Source of the DNA: DATCVR01 sp036566745 | GTDB lineage: Bacteria > Actinomycetota > Actinomycetes > Jiangellales > Jiangellaceae | Reading direction: 5' to 3' | Assembly (NCBI GenBank): GCA_036566745.1 | Contig: DATCVR010000385.1 | Location: 1 to 25,545, forward strand | Length of the DNA: 25,545 bases | Shown: in pieces, positions 6,986-14,108 of the stretch | Layout: each line of letters begins with the position of its first letter | Numbering within the stretch: position 1 is the stretch's first letter | Made by a program: the position numbers and the translations under genes | The notes under the pieces: generated by a model | What the model was told of the DNA's origin: nothing | Databases searched by the model: none | Seen by the model: only the letters and a program-made list of their open reading frames with translations

Positions 6986-8001
6986 CGATGAACGCGACGA
7001 TCAACTCGTCGACCGAGACCCGACAGACTCGCATCCTGGGCATCGGCGGCTATCGCCCCCAGCGGGTCGTCTCCAACGCGGAGATCATCGAGAACATCGA
7101 CTCCTCCGACGAGTGGATCCGCACTCGCAGCGGCATCGAGAACCGCCGCTGGGCCGACGACGACGAGACCGTCGTGGCCATGAGCATCGCCGCGGCCGGC
7201 AAGGCTCTCGCCGATGCCGGCATCACGCCCGACCAGGTCGGATGCGTCATCGTCTCCACGGTCACCCACCTGTACCAGACGCCGTCGGCCGCGGCCGAGA
7301 TCGCCCACAAGCTCGGGACCAACCGCGCGGCCGCCTTCGACATCTCGGCCGCGTGTGCGGGCTTCTGCTACGGCCTGTCGCTGGCCTCGGACATGGTCCG
7401 CGCCGGCACCGCCGACTACGTCGTGGTCATCGGGGTCGAGCGGCTCTCCGACCTCACCGACCGTCACGACCGCTCCACCGCGTTCATCTTCGCCGACGGC
7501 GCGGGCGCGGCCGTGGTCGGTGCCTCCTCCGACGGCGCGTCCGGCATCGGCCCGGTCGTCTGGGGCTCCGACGGCCAGCACCTCGACCTGATCCGGCAGA
7601 AGGAGGAGTGGCGCGACGCCCTCTTCGCCGAGGGCGGCCCGCGCATCCCCCACCTCGCCATGGAGGGCAACCCGGTCTTCCGCTGGGCGTCCTACGAGAT
7701 GGCCAAGGTGGCCCAGGAAGCCCTCGACGTCGCCGGCATCACGGTCGACGACCTCGACGTCTTCGTCCCCCACCAGGCCAACATGCGCATCACCGACGCC
7801 ATGGCGCGCCAGCTCAAGCTGCCCGAGCGGGTCGCGATCGCCCGCGACATCGCCCAGCAGGGCAACACCTCGGCGGCGTCGATCCCGCTGGCGATCGAGC
7901 GCATGATCGAGACCGGCGAGGCCCGGAGCGGCGACCTCGCGCTCATCATCGGATTCGGCGCCGGGCTCGTCTACGCCGCCCAGGTGATCCGCATCCCCTG
8001 A
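6982..8001 (+). CDS. fabH: Beta-ketoacyl-ACP synthase III
   Basis: FabH condenses an acyl-CoA primer with malonyl-ACP to begin a fatty acid. The product is 339 residues from the GTG at 6982, which overlaps the fabD stop (GTGA). An ATG at 6988 would give a product two residues shorter and cannot be excluded. The catalytic triad is visible: C125 in DISAACAGFCYGL, H264 in VPHQANMRI and N295 in QQGNTSAAS. DEWIRTRSGIENRRW and FADGAGAAVVG are further family signatures. In actinobacteria FabH usually prefers branched short-chain primers, but primer choice is not evident here. The stop is followed by an intra-operon hairpin and then acpP. Confidence 0.97.
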   Translation: MTMNATINSSTETRQTRILGIGGYRPQRVVSNAEIIENIDSSDEWIRTRSGIENRRWADDDETVVAMSIAAAGKALADAGITPDQVGCVIVSTVTHLYQTPSAAAEIAHKLGTNRAAAFDISAACAGFCYGLSLASDMVRAGTADYVVVIGVERLSDLTDRHDRSTAFIFADGAGAAVVGASSDGASGIGPVVWGSDGQHLDLIRQKEEWRDALFAEGGPRIPHLAMEGNPVFRWASYEMAKVAQEALDVAGITVDDLDVFVPHQANMRITDAMARQLKLPERVAIARDIAQQGNTSAASIPLAIERMIETGEARSGDLALIIGFGAGLVYAAQVIRIP

Positions 8002-8009
8002 CCCCCCGG

Positions 8010-8037
8010 GCGCCTCGTCCGACGACGCACGAGGCGC
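8010..8037 (+). other. Intra-operon hairpin between fabH and acpP
   Basis: GCGCCTCGT and ACGAGGCGC form a perfect 9-bp stem around a 10-nt loop. It starts 9 nt after the fabH stop and ends 45 nt before the acpP start. It may be a partial terminator, an RNA-processing site, or a 5' stabiliser for the acpP message, which is normally needed in large amounts. No T-tract follows. Confidence 0.6.
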
Positions 8038-8082
8038 AGCACCACAGTTCCCGTCCCACCAGTTCAAGGAGAACCAGAGCAG

Positions 8083-8328
8083 ATGGCCACCACCGAGGAG
8101 ATCCGCGAAGGACTCGCGGCAATCGTCAAGGAAATCACCGGCGTGCCCGCGGAAGACGTCCAGCTGGAGAAGTCGTTCACCGATGACCTCGACATCGACT
8201 CGTTGTCGATGGTCGAGGTCGTGGTCGCGGCCGAGGAGAAGTTCGGTGTCACCATCCCCGACGACGACGTCAAGAACCTCGCCACCGTCGGCGACGCCGT
8301 GTCCTTCATCGAGCGGGCGGGTGCCTGA
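8083..8328 (+). CDS. acpP: Acyl carrier protein
   Basis: This is an 81-residue acidic ACP. The phosphopantetheine attachment serine is S40 in the DIDSLSMVE motif (the classical DSL). The four-helix length and the acidic recognition helix II (VEVVVAAEEKFG) are normal. It carries growing acyl chains between the FabD, FabH and FabF enzymes encoded beside it. The ATG at 8083 has a strong ribosome site, AAGGAG at 8066-8071, unlike the overlapping genes around it, which is consistent with high independent translation. Only 3 nt separate its stop from fabF. Confidence 0.98.
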   Translation: MATTEEIREGLAAIVKEITGVPAEDVQLEKSFTDDLDIDSLSMVEVVVAAEEKFGVTIPDDDVKNLATVGDAVSFIERAGA

Positions 8329-8331
8329 GCC

Positions 8332-9591
8332 ATGGCCGCGTCCCAGGTTCGTGTCGTCGTCACCGGTCTCGGCGCCACCACGCCCGTCGGGGGCGACGTG
8401 GCATCGACCTGGGAGTCCATGCTCGCCGGTCGTTCGGGCGTCCACCGCCTGACCGACGACTGGGTCGACGACCTCCCGGTGCAGATCGGTGCCCGGGCGG
8501 CCGTCGACCCCTCCGAGGTGTTGTCGCCGGTGCAGGCGCGCCGCCTCGACCGCTCGGCGCAGTTCGCCCTCATCGCCGCGCGCGAGGCCTGGGCCGACGC
8601 CGGGCTCGAGGGTCGCGGCGAGGAGGCTGGGGTCGACCCCGACCGGCTCGGCGTGGTCTGCGCCTCCGGCATCGGCGGCCTCACCACGCTGCTGTCCAAC
8701 TACGACAAGCTGCGCGAGGCCGGTCCGCGGCGGGTGTCGCCACTGGCGATCCCGATGCTGATGCCGAACAGCCCGGCCGCCAACGTCGGGCTCGAGCTGG
8801 GCGCCAAGGCCGGGGTCCACACGCCGGTCAGCGCCTGCTCGTCGGGCTCGGAGGCGATCGCCTACGCGCTCGACATGATCCGTTCCGGTCGCGCCGACAT
8901 CGTCGTGGCCGGCGGCACCGAGGCGGTCATCCACCCGCTGCCGATGGCCGCGTTCGCCAACATGATGGCGCTGTCCAAGCGCAACGACGAGCCGGAACGG
9001 GCCAGCCGGCCCTTCGACAAGAACCGCGACGGCTTCGTGCTCGGTGAGGGCGGCGCGCTGCTCGTCCTCGAGTCCGAGGAGCACGCCCAGGCTCGCGGGG
9101 CACGGATCTACGCCGAGATCGCGGGTGCCGGCATGAGCGCCGACTCCCACCACATCGCGCAGTCCGAGCCCGAGGGCCGCGGCATCATCGCGGCCACCCG
9201 CAAGGCCCTGGCCGACGCCTCGCTCGAGGCGTCCGACATCGGCCACCTCAGCTGCCACGCCACGTCCACGCCGGTCGGCGACGCCGCCGAGGCGGTCGCG
9301 CTCAAGGCCGTGCTGGGCGAGCGTGCGAACGAGGTCCCGGTCACCGCCGTCAAGTCCATGATCGGGCACCTGCTCGGCGGCGCCGGCGCAGTCTCGGCCG
9401 TCACGACGGTCCTCAGCCTCCACAACGGCGTCGTGCCGCCGACGATCAACGTCGACGACCTCGACCCGGAGATCGACCTCGACGTGGTGCGGGAGACGCC
9501 GCGAAAGCTCGGCGACGGGCCGCTCGCCGCCCTGAACAACTCGTTCGGGTTCGGTGGGCACAACGTCGTCCTCGCCTTCAGGAGGACCTGA
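8332..9591 (+). CDS. fabF: Beta-ketoacyl-ACP synthase II
   Basis: FabF elongates acyl-ACP by decarboxylative condensation with malonyl-ACP. The product is 419 residues, normal for KAS I/II. The active-site cysteine is C169 in VSACSSGSEAI, and the catalytic histidines are H309 in CHATSTPVGD and H346 in KSMIGHLLGGAGAV, with K341 conserved. NNSFGFGGHN near the C-terminus is the usual signature. Text such as CHATSTPVGDAAEA resembles actinobacterial FabF/KasA more than the enterobacterial HGTST form. The ATG follows acpP by 3 nt, and the stop shares one base with the accD start (TGATG), implying translational coupling. Confidence 0.97.
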   Translation: MAASQVRVVVTGLGATTPVGGDVASTWESMLAGRSGVHRLTDDWVDDLPVQIGARAAVDPSEVLSPVQARRLDRSAQFALIAAREAWADAGLEGRGEEAGVDPDRLGVVCASGIGGLTTLLSNYDKLREAGPRRVSPLAIPMLMPNSPAANVGLELGAKAGVHTPVSACSSGSEAIAYALDMIRSGRADIVVAGGTEAVIHPLPMAAFANMMALSKRNDEPERASRPFDKNRDGFVLGEGGALLVLESEEHAQARGARIYAEIAGAGMSADSHHIAQSEPEGRGIIAATRKALADASLEASDIGHLSCHATSTPVGDAAEAVALKAVLGERANEVPVTAVKSMIGHLLGGAGAVSAVTTVLSLHNGVVPPTINVDDLDPEIDLDVVRETPRKLGDGPLAALNNSFGFGGHNVVLAFRRT

Positions 9592-11030
9592 TGACCGCAG
9601 TGGCCAGCCGCCCCGCCGACGCCTCAGGGAAACCTACCAAGCCGCCGCGCGACGACGACCCTCGCAACCCCAACCACCGCCTCGCGGCGCTGCTCGATCC
9701 CGGCACGTTGACGCTGGTCAGCCCGGATGACCGCAGCGGCATGCTGGCCGCCACCGGCACCGTCCACGGCACCCCCGTGGTCGCCTTCTGCTCCGACGCC
9801 ACCGTCATGGGCGGCGCCATGGGCGACGAAGGCTGCCAGGTGGTCGTCGACGCCTACGAGCGCGCGCTCGCCGACGGCGTCCCGGTCATCGGCCTCTGGC
9901 ACTCCGGCGGCGCCCGGCTCGCCGAGGGAGTGCTGTCACTGCACGCGGTCGGCCGCATCTTCGAGATCATGACCCGCGCCTCGGGCACGGTGCCGCAGAT
10001 CTCGGTGGTACTCGGCCCGGCCGCCGGCGGTGCGGCCTACGGGCCCGCGCTCACCGACGTCGTCATCCTCGGTCCCGAGGGGCGCGTCTTCGTCACGGGT
10101 CCCGAGGTCGTGCGCTCGGTCACCGGCGAGGACGTCGACATGCTCCGCCTCGGAGGCCCCGAGCCCCACGGCCGCCGCTCCGGCGTGGTCCACGTCGTCT
10201 CCAGCACCGAGCGCGAGGCGCTCGACCAGGCCCGCCGCCTCGGGTCGCTGCTGGGCGACCAGCGGCGCATCGACCTCGACGCCGTGGTCGACCGCGACCT
10301 CGGCGCCCACCTGCCCGAGTCGGCCAAGCGCGCCTACGACGTCCACCCGATCCTCACCGACCTTCTCGACGACGGCAGCGCGCTCGAACTGCACACTCGC
10401 TGGGCACCCAACATCACCACCACGCTCGGCCGCCTCGGCGGTCAGACCGTGGGCGTCATCGCGAACAACCCGCTACGGCTGGGCGGCTGCCTCGACTCCA
10501 CGTCGGCGGAGAAGGCGGCGCGGTTCGTGCGGATGTGCGACGCATTCGGGGTTCCGCTCGTGGTCGTCGTCGACGTGCCCGGCTACCTCCCCGGGGTCGG
10601 GCAGGAGTGGGACGGCGTGGTCCGTCGCGGCGCGAAGCTGCTGCACGCCTTCGCCGAGGCCACGGTCCCTCGGGTCACGCTCGTCACCCGCAAGGCCTAC
10701 GGCGGCGCGTACATCGCCATGAACTCCCGCTCGCTGGGCGCCACCCGGGTCCTCGCCTGGCCCACCGCCGAGGTAGCCGTCATGGGCGCGGTGGCGGCGG
10801 TCCGGGTACTCCACCGCCGCAAGCTGGCCGACGTCCACCCCGATCTGCGTCCCCAGGTCGAGGCGGAGCTGGCCGAAGAGCACGAGCGGATCGCCGGCGG
10901 CCTCGACAAGGCCATCGAGATCGGCGTGGTGGACGAGGTGGTCGATCCCGCGGTCACTCGCTCGGCGCTGGCCCGCGCGATCGTGGAGGCACCGGCCCGG
11001 CGTGGCGGCCACGGCAACATCCCGCTGTAG
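9591..11030 (+). CDS. Acyl-CoA carboxylase beta subunit (carboxyltransferase), AccD6-like
   Basis: This 479-residue biotin-dependent carboxyltransferase of the PccB/AccD family moves the carboxyl from carboxybiotin to acetyl- or propionyl-CoA. Two oxyanion-hole regions are visible: GPAAGGAAYGPALTD at 142-156 and GGAYIAM at about 371-377. HSGGARLAEG at about 104-113 and PTAEVAVMGA near the C-terminus are also typical. The ribosome site AGGAGG is at 9580-9585, and the start shares a base with the fabF stop. Mycobacteria place accD6 at the end of fabD-acpM-kasA-kasB, so this position supports a role in making malonyl-CoA for the same pathway. The biotin-carrying alpha subunit is not in the window. 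The residue that sets acetyl versus propionyl preference was not evaluated. Confidence 0.95.
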   Translation: MTAVASRPADASGKPTKPPRDDDPRNPNHRLAALLDPGTLTLVSPDDRSGMLAATGTVHGTPVVAFCSDATVMGGAMGDEGCQVVVDAYERALADGVPVIGLWHSGGARLAEGVLSLHAVGRIFEIMTRASGTVPQISVVLGPAAGGAAYGPALTDVVILGPEGRVFVTGPEVVRSVTGEDVDMLRLGGPEPHGRRSGVVHVVSSTEREALDQARRLGSLLGDQRRIDLDAVVDRDLGAHLPESAKRAYDVHPILTDLLDDGSALELHTRWAPNITTTLGRLGGQTVGVIANNPLRLGGCLDSTSAEKAARFVRMCDAFGVPLVVVVDVPGYLPGVGQEWDGVVRRGAKLLHAFAEATVPRVTLVTRKAYGGAYIAMNSRSLGATRVLAWPTAEVAVMGAVAAVRVLHRRKLADVHPDLRPQVEAELAEEHERIAGGLDKAIEIGVVDEVVDPAVTRSALARAIVEAPARRGGHGNIPL

Positions 11031-11047
11031 GACGCCCGCCCACCCGA

Positions 11048-11098
11048 GTGACCGTTGGCAGAAGGTGGCCGCGCTGGCGACGAAACTCCAACGGTCTC
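11048..11098. repeat. Dispersed hairpin repeat, copy C (diverged)
   Basis: Arms GACCGTTGG (11050-11058) and CCAACGGTC (11088-11096) pair perfectly around a 29-nt loop that keeps a GGTGGCCGCGCTGGC remnant of the loop in copies A and B. Relative to copy A, a T:A pair has become C:G on both arms, a compensatory change. It lies 17 nt after the accD stop. Confidence 0.6.
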
Positions 11099-11114
11099 CC
11101 TGACCAGCGAAAAC

Positions 11115-11255
11115 GGTAACGCCCCGCGACGCGAGAGTGCCCCGGACCCGCATGGGGCCCGGGGCACATCACGTGGTGAGGCCGCTGTCGATCCCGGTCA
11201 CCGGGCCGGGGAAGTCACCGGTGCCGGAGCGGCCACGCTCTTGGGGGGCGTTACC
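11115..11255. other. Intergenic region with nested inverted repeats (possible structured RNA)
   Basis: An 11-bp perfect outer pair, GGTAACGCCCC (11115-11125) with GGGGCGTTACC (11245-11255), encloses three nested elements. These are a hairpin at 11137-11167, a 7-bp pair at 11180-11186/11228-11234, and a small CCCGG-TCA-CCGGG hairpin at 11193-11205. It lies between the accD and DUF3145 3' ends. It could be a folded 3' UTR or small RNA, or a small mobile repeat with terminal inverted repeats; no target duplication was seen. Confidence 0.4.
11137..11167. terminator. GC-rich hairpin downstream of accD
   Basis: GTGCCCCGG (11137-11145) and CCGGGGCAC (11159-11167) form a perfect 9-bp stem. It lies 107 nt after the accD stop, between convergent genes. 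It is a probable terminator of the actinobacterial type, without a T-tract. Confidence 0.5.
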
Positions 11256-11301
11256 TGGCTGTGACCATACCTGCGTGTTGGCCGTCTGTGAAGGCCTTGT
11301 C

Positions 11302-11796
11302 TTAAACGACTTGATGAAGCCAGCGAACAGGTGCACCGTCGCCGGCATAACGGAAAGGTTCGAGCTCGTCGTCCCAGGGCGCGCCGAGCAGCTGCCGGAG
11401 CTCGTCCTCGAGCTCCGCCTCGCCCAGCGCGGCCTTCGCGACGGCGGCCTTGATGCGGTCCTCGGGGATCATGATGTCGCCGTGGATGCCGGTGACGGCA
11501 TGGAAGACGCCCAGGCTCGGGGTGTACGAGTAGCGCGCGCCTTCCTGCCCGGCGCTGGGTTCCTCGGTGACCTCGAACCGCAGATGCAGCCAGCCGCGCA
11601 GCGCCGAGGCGATCTTGGCTCCGGTGCCCGGCTCGCCCTGCCACGACAGCTCCGCGCGGTAGGTGTTGGGCGAGGCAGGCTGGGGGGTCCAGCGCAGGCT
11701 TACGTGCACACCAAGAGCGCCGGCCGCGGCCCACTCGACATGTGGGCACAACGCCGACGTAGCGGCGTGGACGTACAGGACGCCACGAGTCGTCAC
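11302..11796 (-). CDS. DUF3145 family protein
   Basis: This 164-residue protein is very close to the actinobacterial DUF3145 family. It begins VTTRGVLYVHAATSALCPHVEW; other family text includes YRAELSWQGEPGTGAKIAS, LRGWLHLRFEVTEEPS and the C-terminal PWDDELEPFRYAGDG. The start is a GTG at 11796 with AGGAGG 7 nt upstream, preferred over a longer open frame to 11904 because it matches the family N-terminus. The function is unknown. To my knowledge the gene is commonly found near fabDHPF in actinomycetes, including streptomycetes, and here it converges on the end of that operon, so a link with lipid metabolism is a reasonable guess. No membrane segments or obvious catalytic motif are visible. 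Confidence 0.93.
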   Translation of the reverse strand: MTTRGVLYVHAATSALCPHVEWAAAGALGVHVSLRWTPQPASPNTYRAELSWQGEPGTGAKIASALRGWLHLRFEVTEEPSAGQEGARYSYTPSLGVFHAVTGIHGDIMIPEDRIKAAVAKAALGEAELEDELRQLLGAPWDDELEPFRYAGDGAPVRWLHQVV

Positions 11797-11989
11797 CGGA
11801 TCCTCCTGCGGGTCGAGGGACGCCTTCCCCAACGACCTCGGGCCCGACGTTGTCGGACGCGGTGGGACGAGTTCATTGTGCCCGATGCCCGACGCCCGTG
11901 CCACGCAAGTCCGTCACCCGGCCCGGCGTGTCGCAGAACGGCGCGGCGGATCGCGCGTTTCGTCGCGCGCCACGTGCGTGCTCTGGGCG

Positions 11990-12535
11990 TCAGGTGGTCG
12001 AGAGACGAGACTCGAACACGTGCACACCCTCGGCCCAGGTGCCGTCGATATCCGCGTCGTCGGGGAATCTCCCGTCGAGCTCGAGGATGACCATCCCATG
12101 GGCGAACGTCCACAACGCCCGGGCGAGTTTCACCTCTCCCGTGACGACGAAGAACGGTCGTCCGGCCCAGTCCTCGAGCCCGGGTGCGAGTCGTTCGCGC
12201 GGCAGCCTCCCTGCTGTGCCGAGGCGATAGAGATTGGGATGGACGGAGGCACGCCCGCGGTAGACCTCCAGCAGCGCCCACACCGGACGCTCGTCGTCGA
12301 GCGCCTCGTACAGCGCTGCGCCGAGCTCGGCCAGGCCCTGTTCGATGAGCGCCGCTTCGAGGGCCGCCTTGTCGGGGACATGCTTGTACAACGACGGCGC
12401 CCGGATGCCGAGCCGCTCGGCGATCGCCCGCATGGTCACCGCCTCGCGCCCGCCCGTCTCGAGCAGCTCGCGCGCCACCGAGACGATCTCGGCGGCGCGC
12501 GGGCTCAGCGGGGTCAGCGGGGGGACGTCGCTCAT
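11990..12535 (-). CDS. TetR-family transcriptional repressor (WHG-domain type)
   Basis: This 181-residue TetR-type regulator has a helix-turn-helix at about 36-55 (AIAERLGIRAPSLYKHVPDK) within the usual N-terminal domain. The C-terminal ligand domain contains ALWTFAHGMVILELDGRFP, characteristic of the WHG-type TetR C-terminal family. The ATG overlaps the stop of the upstream SRPBCC gene by 4 nt (ATGA), so the regulator is the second gene of a two-gene operon. Two identical-core 17-bp palindromes in that operon's promoter are the obvious target, so it is probably an autorepressor relieved by a small hydrophobic ligand. The ligand is unknown; the neighbouring SRPBCC protein could share it. Confidence 0.92.
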   Translation of the reverse strand: MSDVPPLTPLSPRAAEIVSVARELLETGGREAVTMRAIAERLGIRAPSLYKHVPDKAALEAALIEQGLAELGAALYEALDDERPVWALLEVYRGRASVHPNLYRLGTAGRLPRERLAPGLEDWAGRPFFVVTGEVKLARALWTFAHGMVILELDGRFPDDADIDGTWAEGVHVFESRLSTT

Positions 12536-13089
12536 GAGCGGGCCTCGACAGCGGCTGCGGCGCCTGACTCGGCACGCGTCGCGGACCCCGCCTCGACGCG
12601 CGCCTTCAACGCCTCGTTCATGGCCGCGAAGTTGTCCTCGACGTCGAGCGCGCTGCCCGCGAACGGCACGAGCACACCGGTGAACGTCTCCCCCTGCACC
12701 AGGCGGGTGCGGCCGCCGTCGATGGCCTCGAGTTCGAAGTAGTGCTCGCCGTCGACGATGCCCGGCACCCAGAATCGGCCGATCCAGCGCAACTCCTTCG
12801 CCTCGTCGGCGACCAGCACCTCGGGCGTGAACACGGTGCTGGAGCCGTCGTCCTTCAGCGTGTTGGTCAGCCGGGCCCCGACCTCGATCTCGCCCGCGGC
12901 GCTCACGATGAACGGGTTCCAGTCCGCATAGGCGTCGAGGTCGGTGAGCACGGCCCAGACCTCGTCGACCGGCGCGTCGATCTCGATCTCGGTGCGCGGC
13001 TCGTGCGGGCTGACGCGGGTCCAGAGGTAGCTGGCGCCGGACCCGACCACGAGGACGGCGAGGACGACGAGAAGAATTCGAGTGAACAT
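12532..13089 (-). CDS. Membrane-anchored SRPBCC (START-like) protein
   Basis: This 185-residue protein has one N-terminal hydrophobic segment (about 3-24, FTRILLVVLAVLVVGSGASYLW), either an anchor or an uncleaved signal. A SRPBCC/polyketide-cyclase-like fold follows from about 33 to 165. Typical text is EIEIDAPVDEVWAVLTDLDAYADWNPFIV, then a GxRLTNTL segment, a TPEVLVADEAKELRWIG segment, and a C-terminal helix region with MNEALKARVE. Such domains bind hydrophobic ligands in a deep cavity. The ribosome site AGGAG (13095-13099) precedes the ATG. It is cotranscribed with the downstream tetR gene, and its promoter carries tandem operators. Enzymatic activity cannot be inferred. Confidence 0.9.
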   Translation of the reverse strand: MFTRILLVVLAVLVVGSGASYLWTRVSPHEPRTEIEIDAPVDEVWAVLTDLDAYADWNPFIVSAAGEIEVGARLTNTLKDDGSSTVFTPEVLVADEAKELRWIGRFWVPGIVDGEHYFELEAIDGGRTRLVQGETFTGVLVPFAGSALDVEDNFAAMNEALKARVEAGSATRAESGAAAAVEARS

Positions 13090-13123
13090 CGGAACTCCTG
13101 GTGGCGGCGTGGACGGCGCGACT

Positions 13124-13165
13124 GGCTAACGCCGTTAGCCTCACCATAGGCTAACGACGTTAGCC
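13124..13165. promoter_or_regulatory. Tandem TetR operators
   Basis: There are two 17-bp palindromes with the consensus GGCTAACGnCGTTAGCC: 13124-13140 (centre C) and 13149-13165 (centre A), separated by 8 bp. Arms are perfect in both. They lie immediately upstream of the SRPBCC-tetR operon and are the expected size and symmetry for a TetR-family dimer. Confidence 0.9.
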
Positions 13166-13171
13166 GCGCAA
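13143..13171 (-). promoter_or_regulatory. Promoter of the SRPBCC-tetR operon
   Basis: On the minus strand, -35 TTGCGC (13166-13171) and -10 TATGGT (13143-13148) are separated by exactly 17 bp. That spacer is the whole of the upstream operator. The second operator begins 2 nt after the -10 and covers the expected start site. Occupancy by the repressor should block polymerase. Confidence 0.75.
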
Positions 13172-13182
13172 GTCCTCCGCCG

Positions 13183-13926
13183 TCAGACCTGCCTGATCCC
13201 GTCGACGAGAACCTCGACCACGGACGGATCGAAGCTGACCATGGCCGCCATCCGGGTGCATTCCGGCAACGGATGCCGGAACGACCAGGCCGCGTCGGTG
13301 TACTCGTGCCGCCCGATCCGGAGGTGCCAGAACTCCGCCTCGCCCTTGTGGGGGCAGTAATTGACGGTGCTGCTGTGATCGAACAGGTCGGTGCGGACGT
13401 CGGTCTTGGCGAGGTAGTAGCGCGGCGGCTCGCCGGTCTCGAACACGGCGTGGGCGCGCTGCGTGTCGGCCAGGACCTGGCCGTCGACCTCGACATGGAC
13501 GTGACGGCTGGTCGGCATGATGTCGATGCGCCGGTAGGGATCGCGCGGATGGACGAACACCTGCTCGTCCTCCTCGAACCAGGCGTCCATCGCGTTCCAG
13601 TCGACCCGTACGAGCTCGCGCAACTCGGCCTGTTCGGCATGGTCGAAGACCGAGGCGGCGTCGGGCGCCTTGTGACCCTCGACCCGCACGCCGAACAGCG
13701 TCGCCGGGCCACGGCGCCGGGAGGCGCGGACGTGGCCGCTCGGCACCAGCTCGGCGACGACGTCGTCACGCCGGACGTAGTAATGCGGATACTTCGGCAC
13801 CTCCCACACCAGCCGCGGCTCTGTCGTGTCGAGCACCACGTGGCCGCCCAGATAGGCGCGGACCCGCTTGGCGCTGACCTCCACTCGCAGCGGAGACTGG
13901 TCGGAGTTCTTGCCGTCCTGCGCCAT
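13183..13926 (-). CDS. Tandem DUF427 domain protein
   Basis: This 247-residue protein has two DUF427 units. The first (about 18-65) contains RVRAYLGGHVVLDT and PHYYVRRDDV. The second (about 143-235) contains VHVEVDGQVLADT, PPRYYLAKTDVR, then STVNYCPHKGEAEFWHL. The YCPHKG text is typical of DUF427 proteins, which are small beta-rich folds of unknown biochemical role, widespread in actinobacteria. The ATG at 13926 is chosen because GGAGGT lies 6 nt upstream (13933-13938); a longer frame to 13956 has no such site. It stands alone, upstream of but not overlapping the SRPBCC operon promoter, and is divergent from the Nudix-like gene. Confidence 0.9.
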   Translation of the reverse strand: MAQDGKNSDQSPLRVEVSAKRVRAYLGGHVVLDTTEPRLVWEVPKYPHYYVRRDDVVAELVPSGHVRASRRRGPATLFGVRVEGHKAPDAASVFDHAEQAELRELVRVDWNAMDAWFEEDEQVFVHPRDPYRRIDIMPTSRHVHVEVDGQVLADTQRAHAVFETGEPPRYYLAKTDVRTDLFDHSSTVNYCPHKGEAEFWHLRIGRHEYTDAAWSFRHPLPECTRMAAMVSFDPSVVEVLVDGIRQV

Positions 13927-13955
13927 TCGCACACCTCCGGGCATCGCTGATTCCA

Positions 13956-13974
13956 ACGGTCGCAGGACGACCGT
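13956..13974. other. Short inverted repeat upstream of the DUF427 gene
   Basis: ACGGTCG and CGACCGT pair perfectly around a 5-nt loop in the 182-bp divergent gap between the DUF427 and Nudix-like genes. It is preceded by CCA, so it includes text like the right arm of repeat copy C. It could be an operator or a chance palindrome. Confidence 0.3.
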
Positions 13975-14108
13975 ATGCCCCCATGATCGACCGTGCCCAC
14001 CCCATGGCTGGCCATGCCGGGACCGAGTCGCCGTTGTGCCAGGGTGGGCCGACCGACACGCCCCATGCCGTGCGGACAGAGCCCCGCGCCCGGACCCGGG
14101 AGACCTAC

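Noticed and set aside
6889..9561. Very long minus-strand open frame (890 codons) opposite fabH, acpP and fabF
   Set aside because: It lies antisense to three clearly identified enzymes and its translation is a low-complexity Gly/Asp/Arg/Val-rich product. It is a high-GC codon-bias shadow.
11115..11255. SRP RNA, tmRNA or RNase P RNA in the accD-DUF3145 gap
   Set aside because: The SRP tetraloop region and the GGAAGG-type signature are absent, there is no tRNA-like domain, and the length is too short for tmRNA or RNase P RNA.
13951..13974. Possible fourth copy of the hairpin repeat (CCAACGGTC in the DUF427/Nudix gap)
   Set aside because: Only a right-arm-like 9-mer is present. The matching left arm and conserved loop are missing, so chance or a decayed half copy cannot be told apart.
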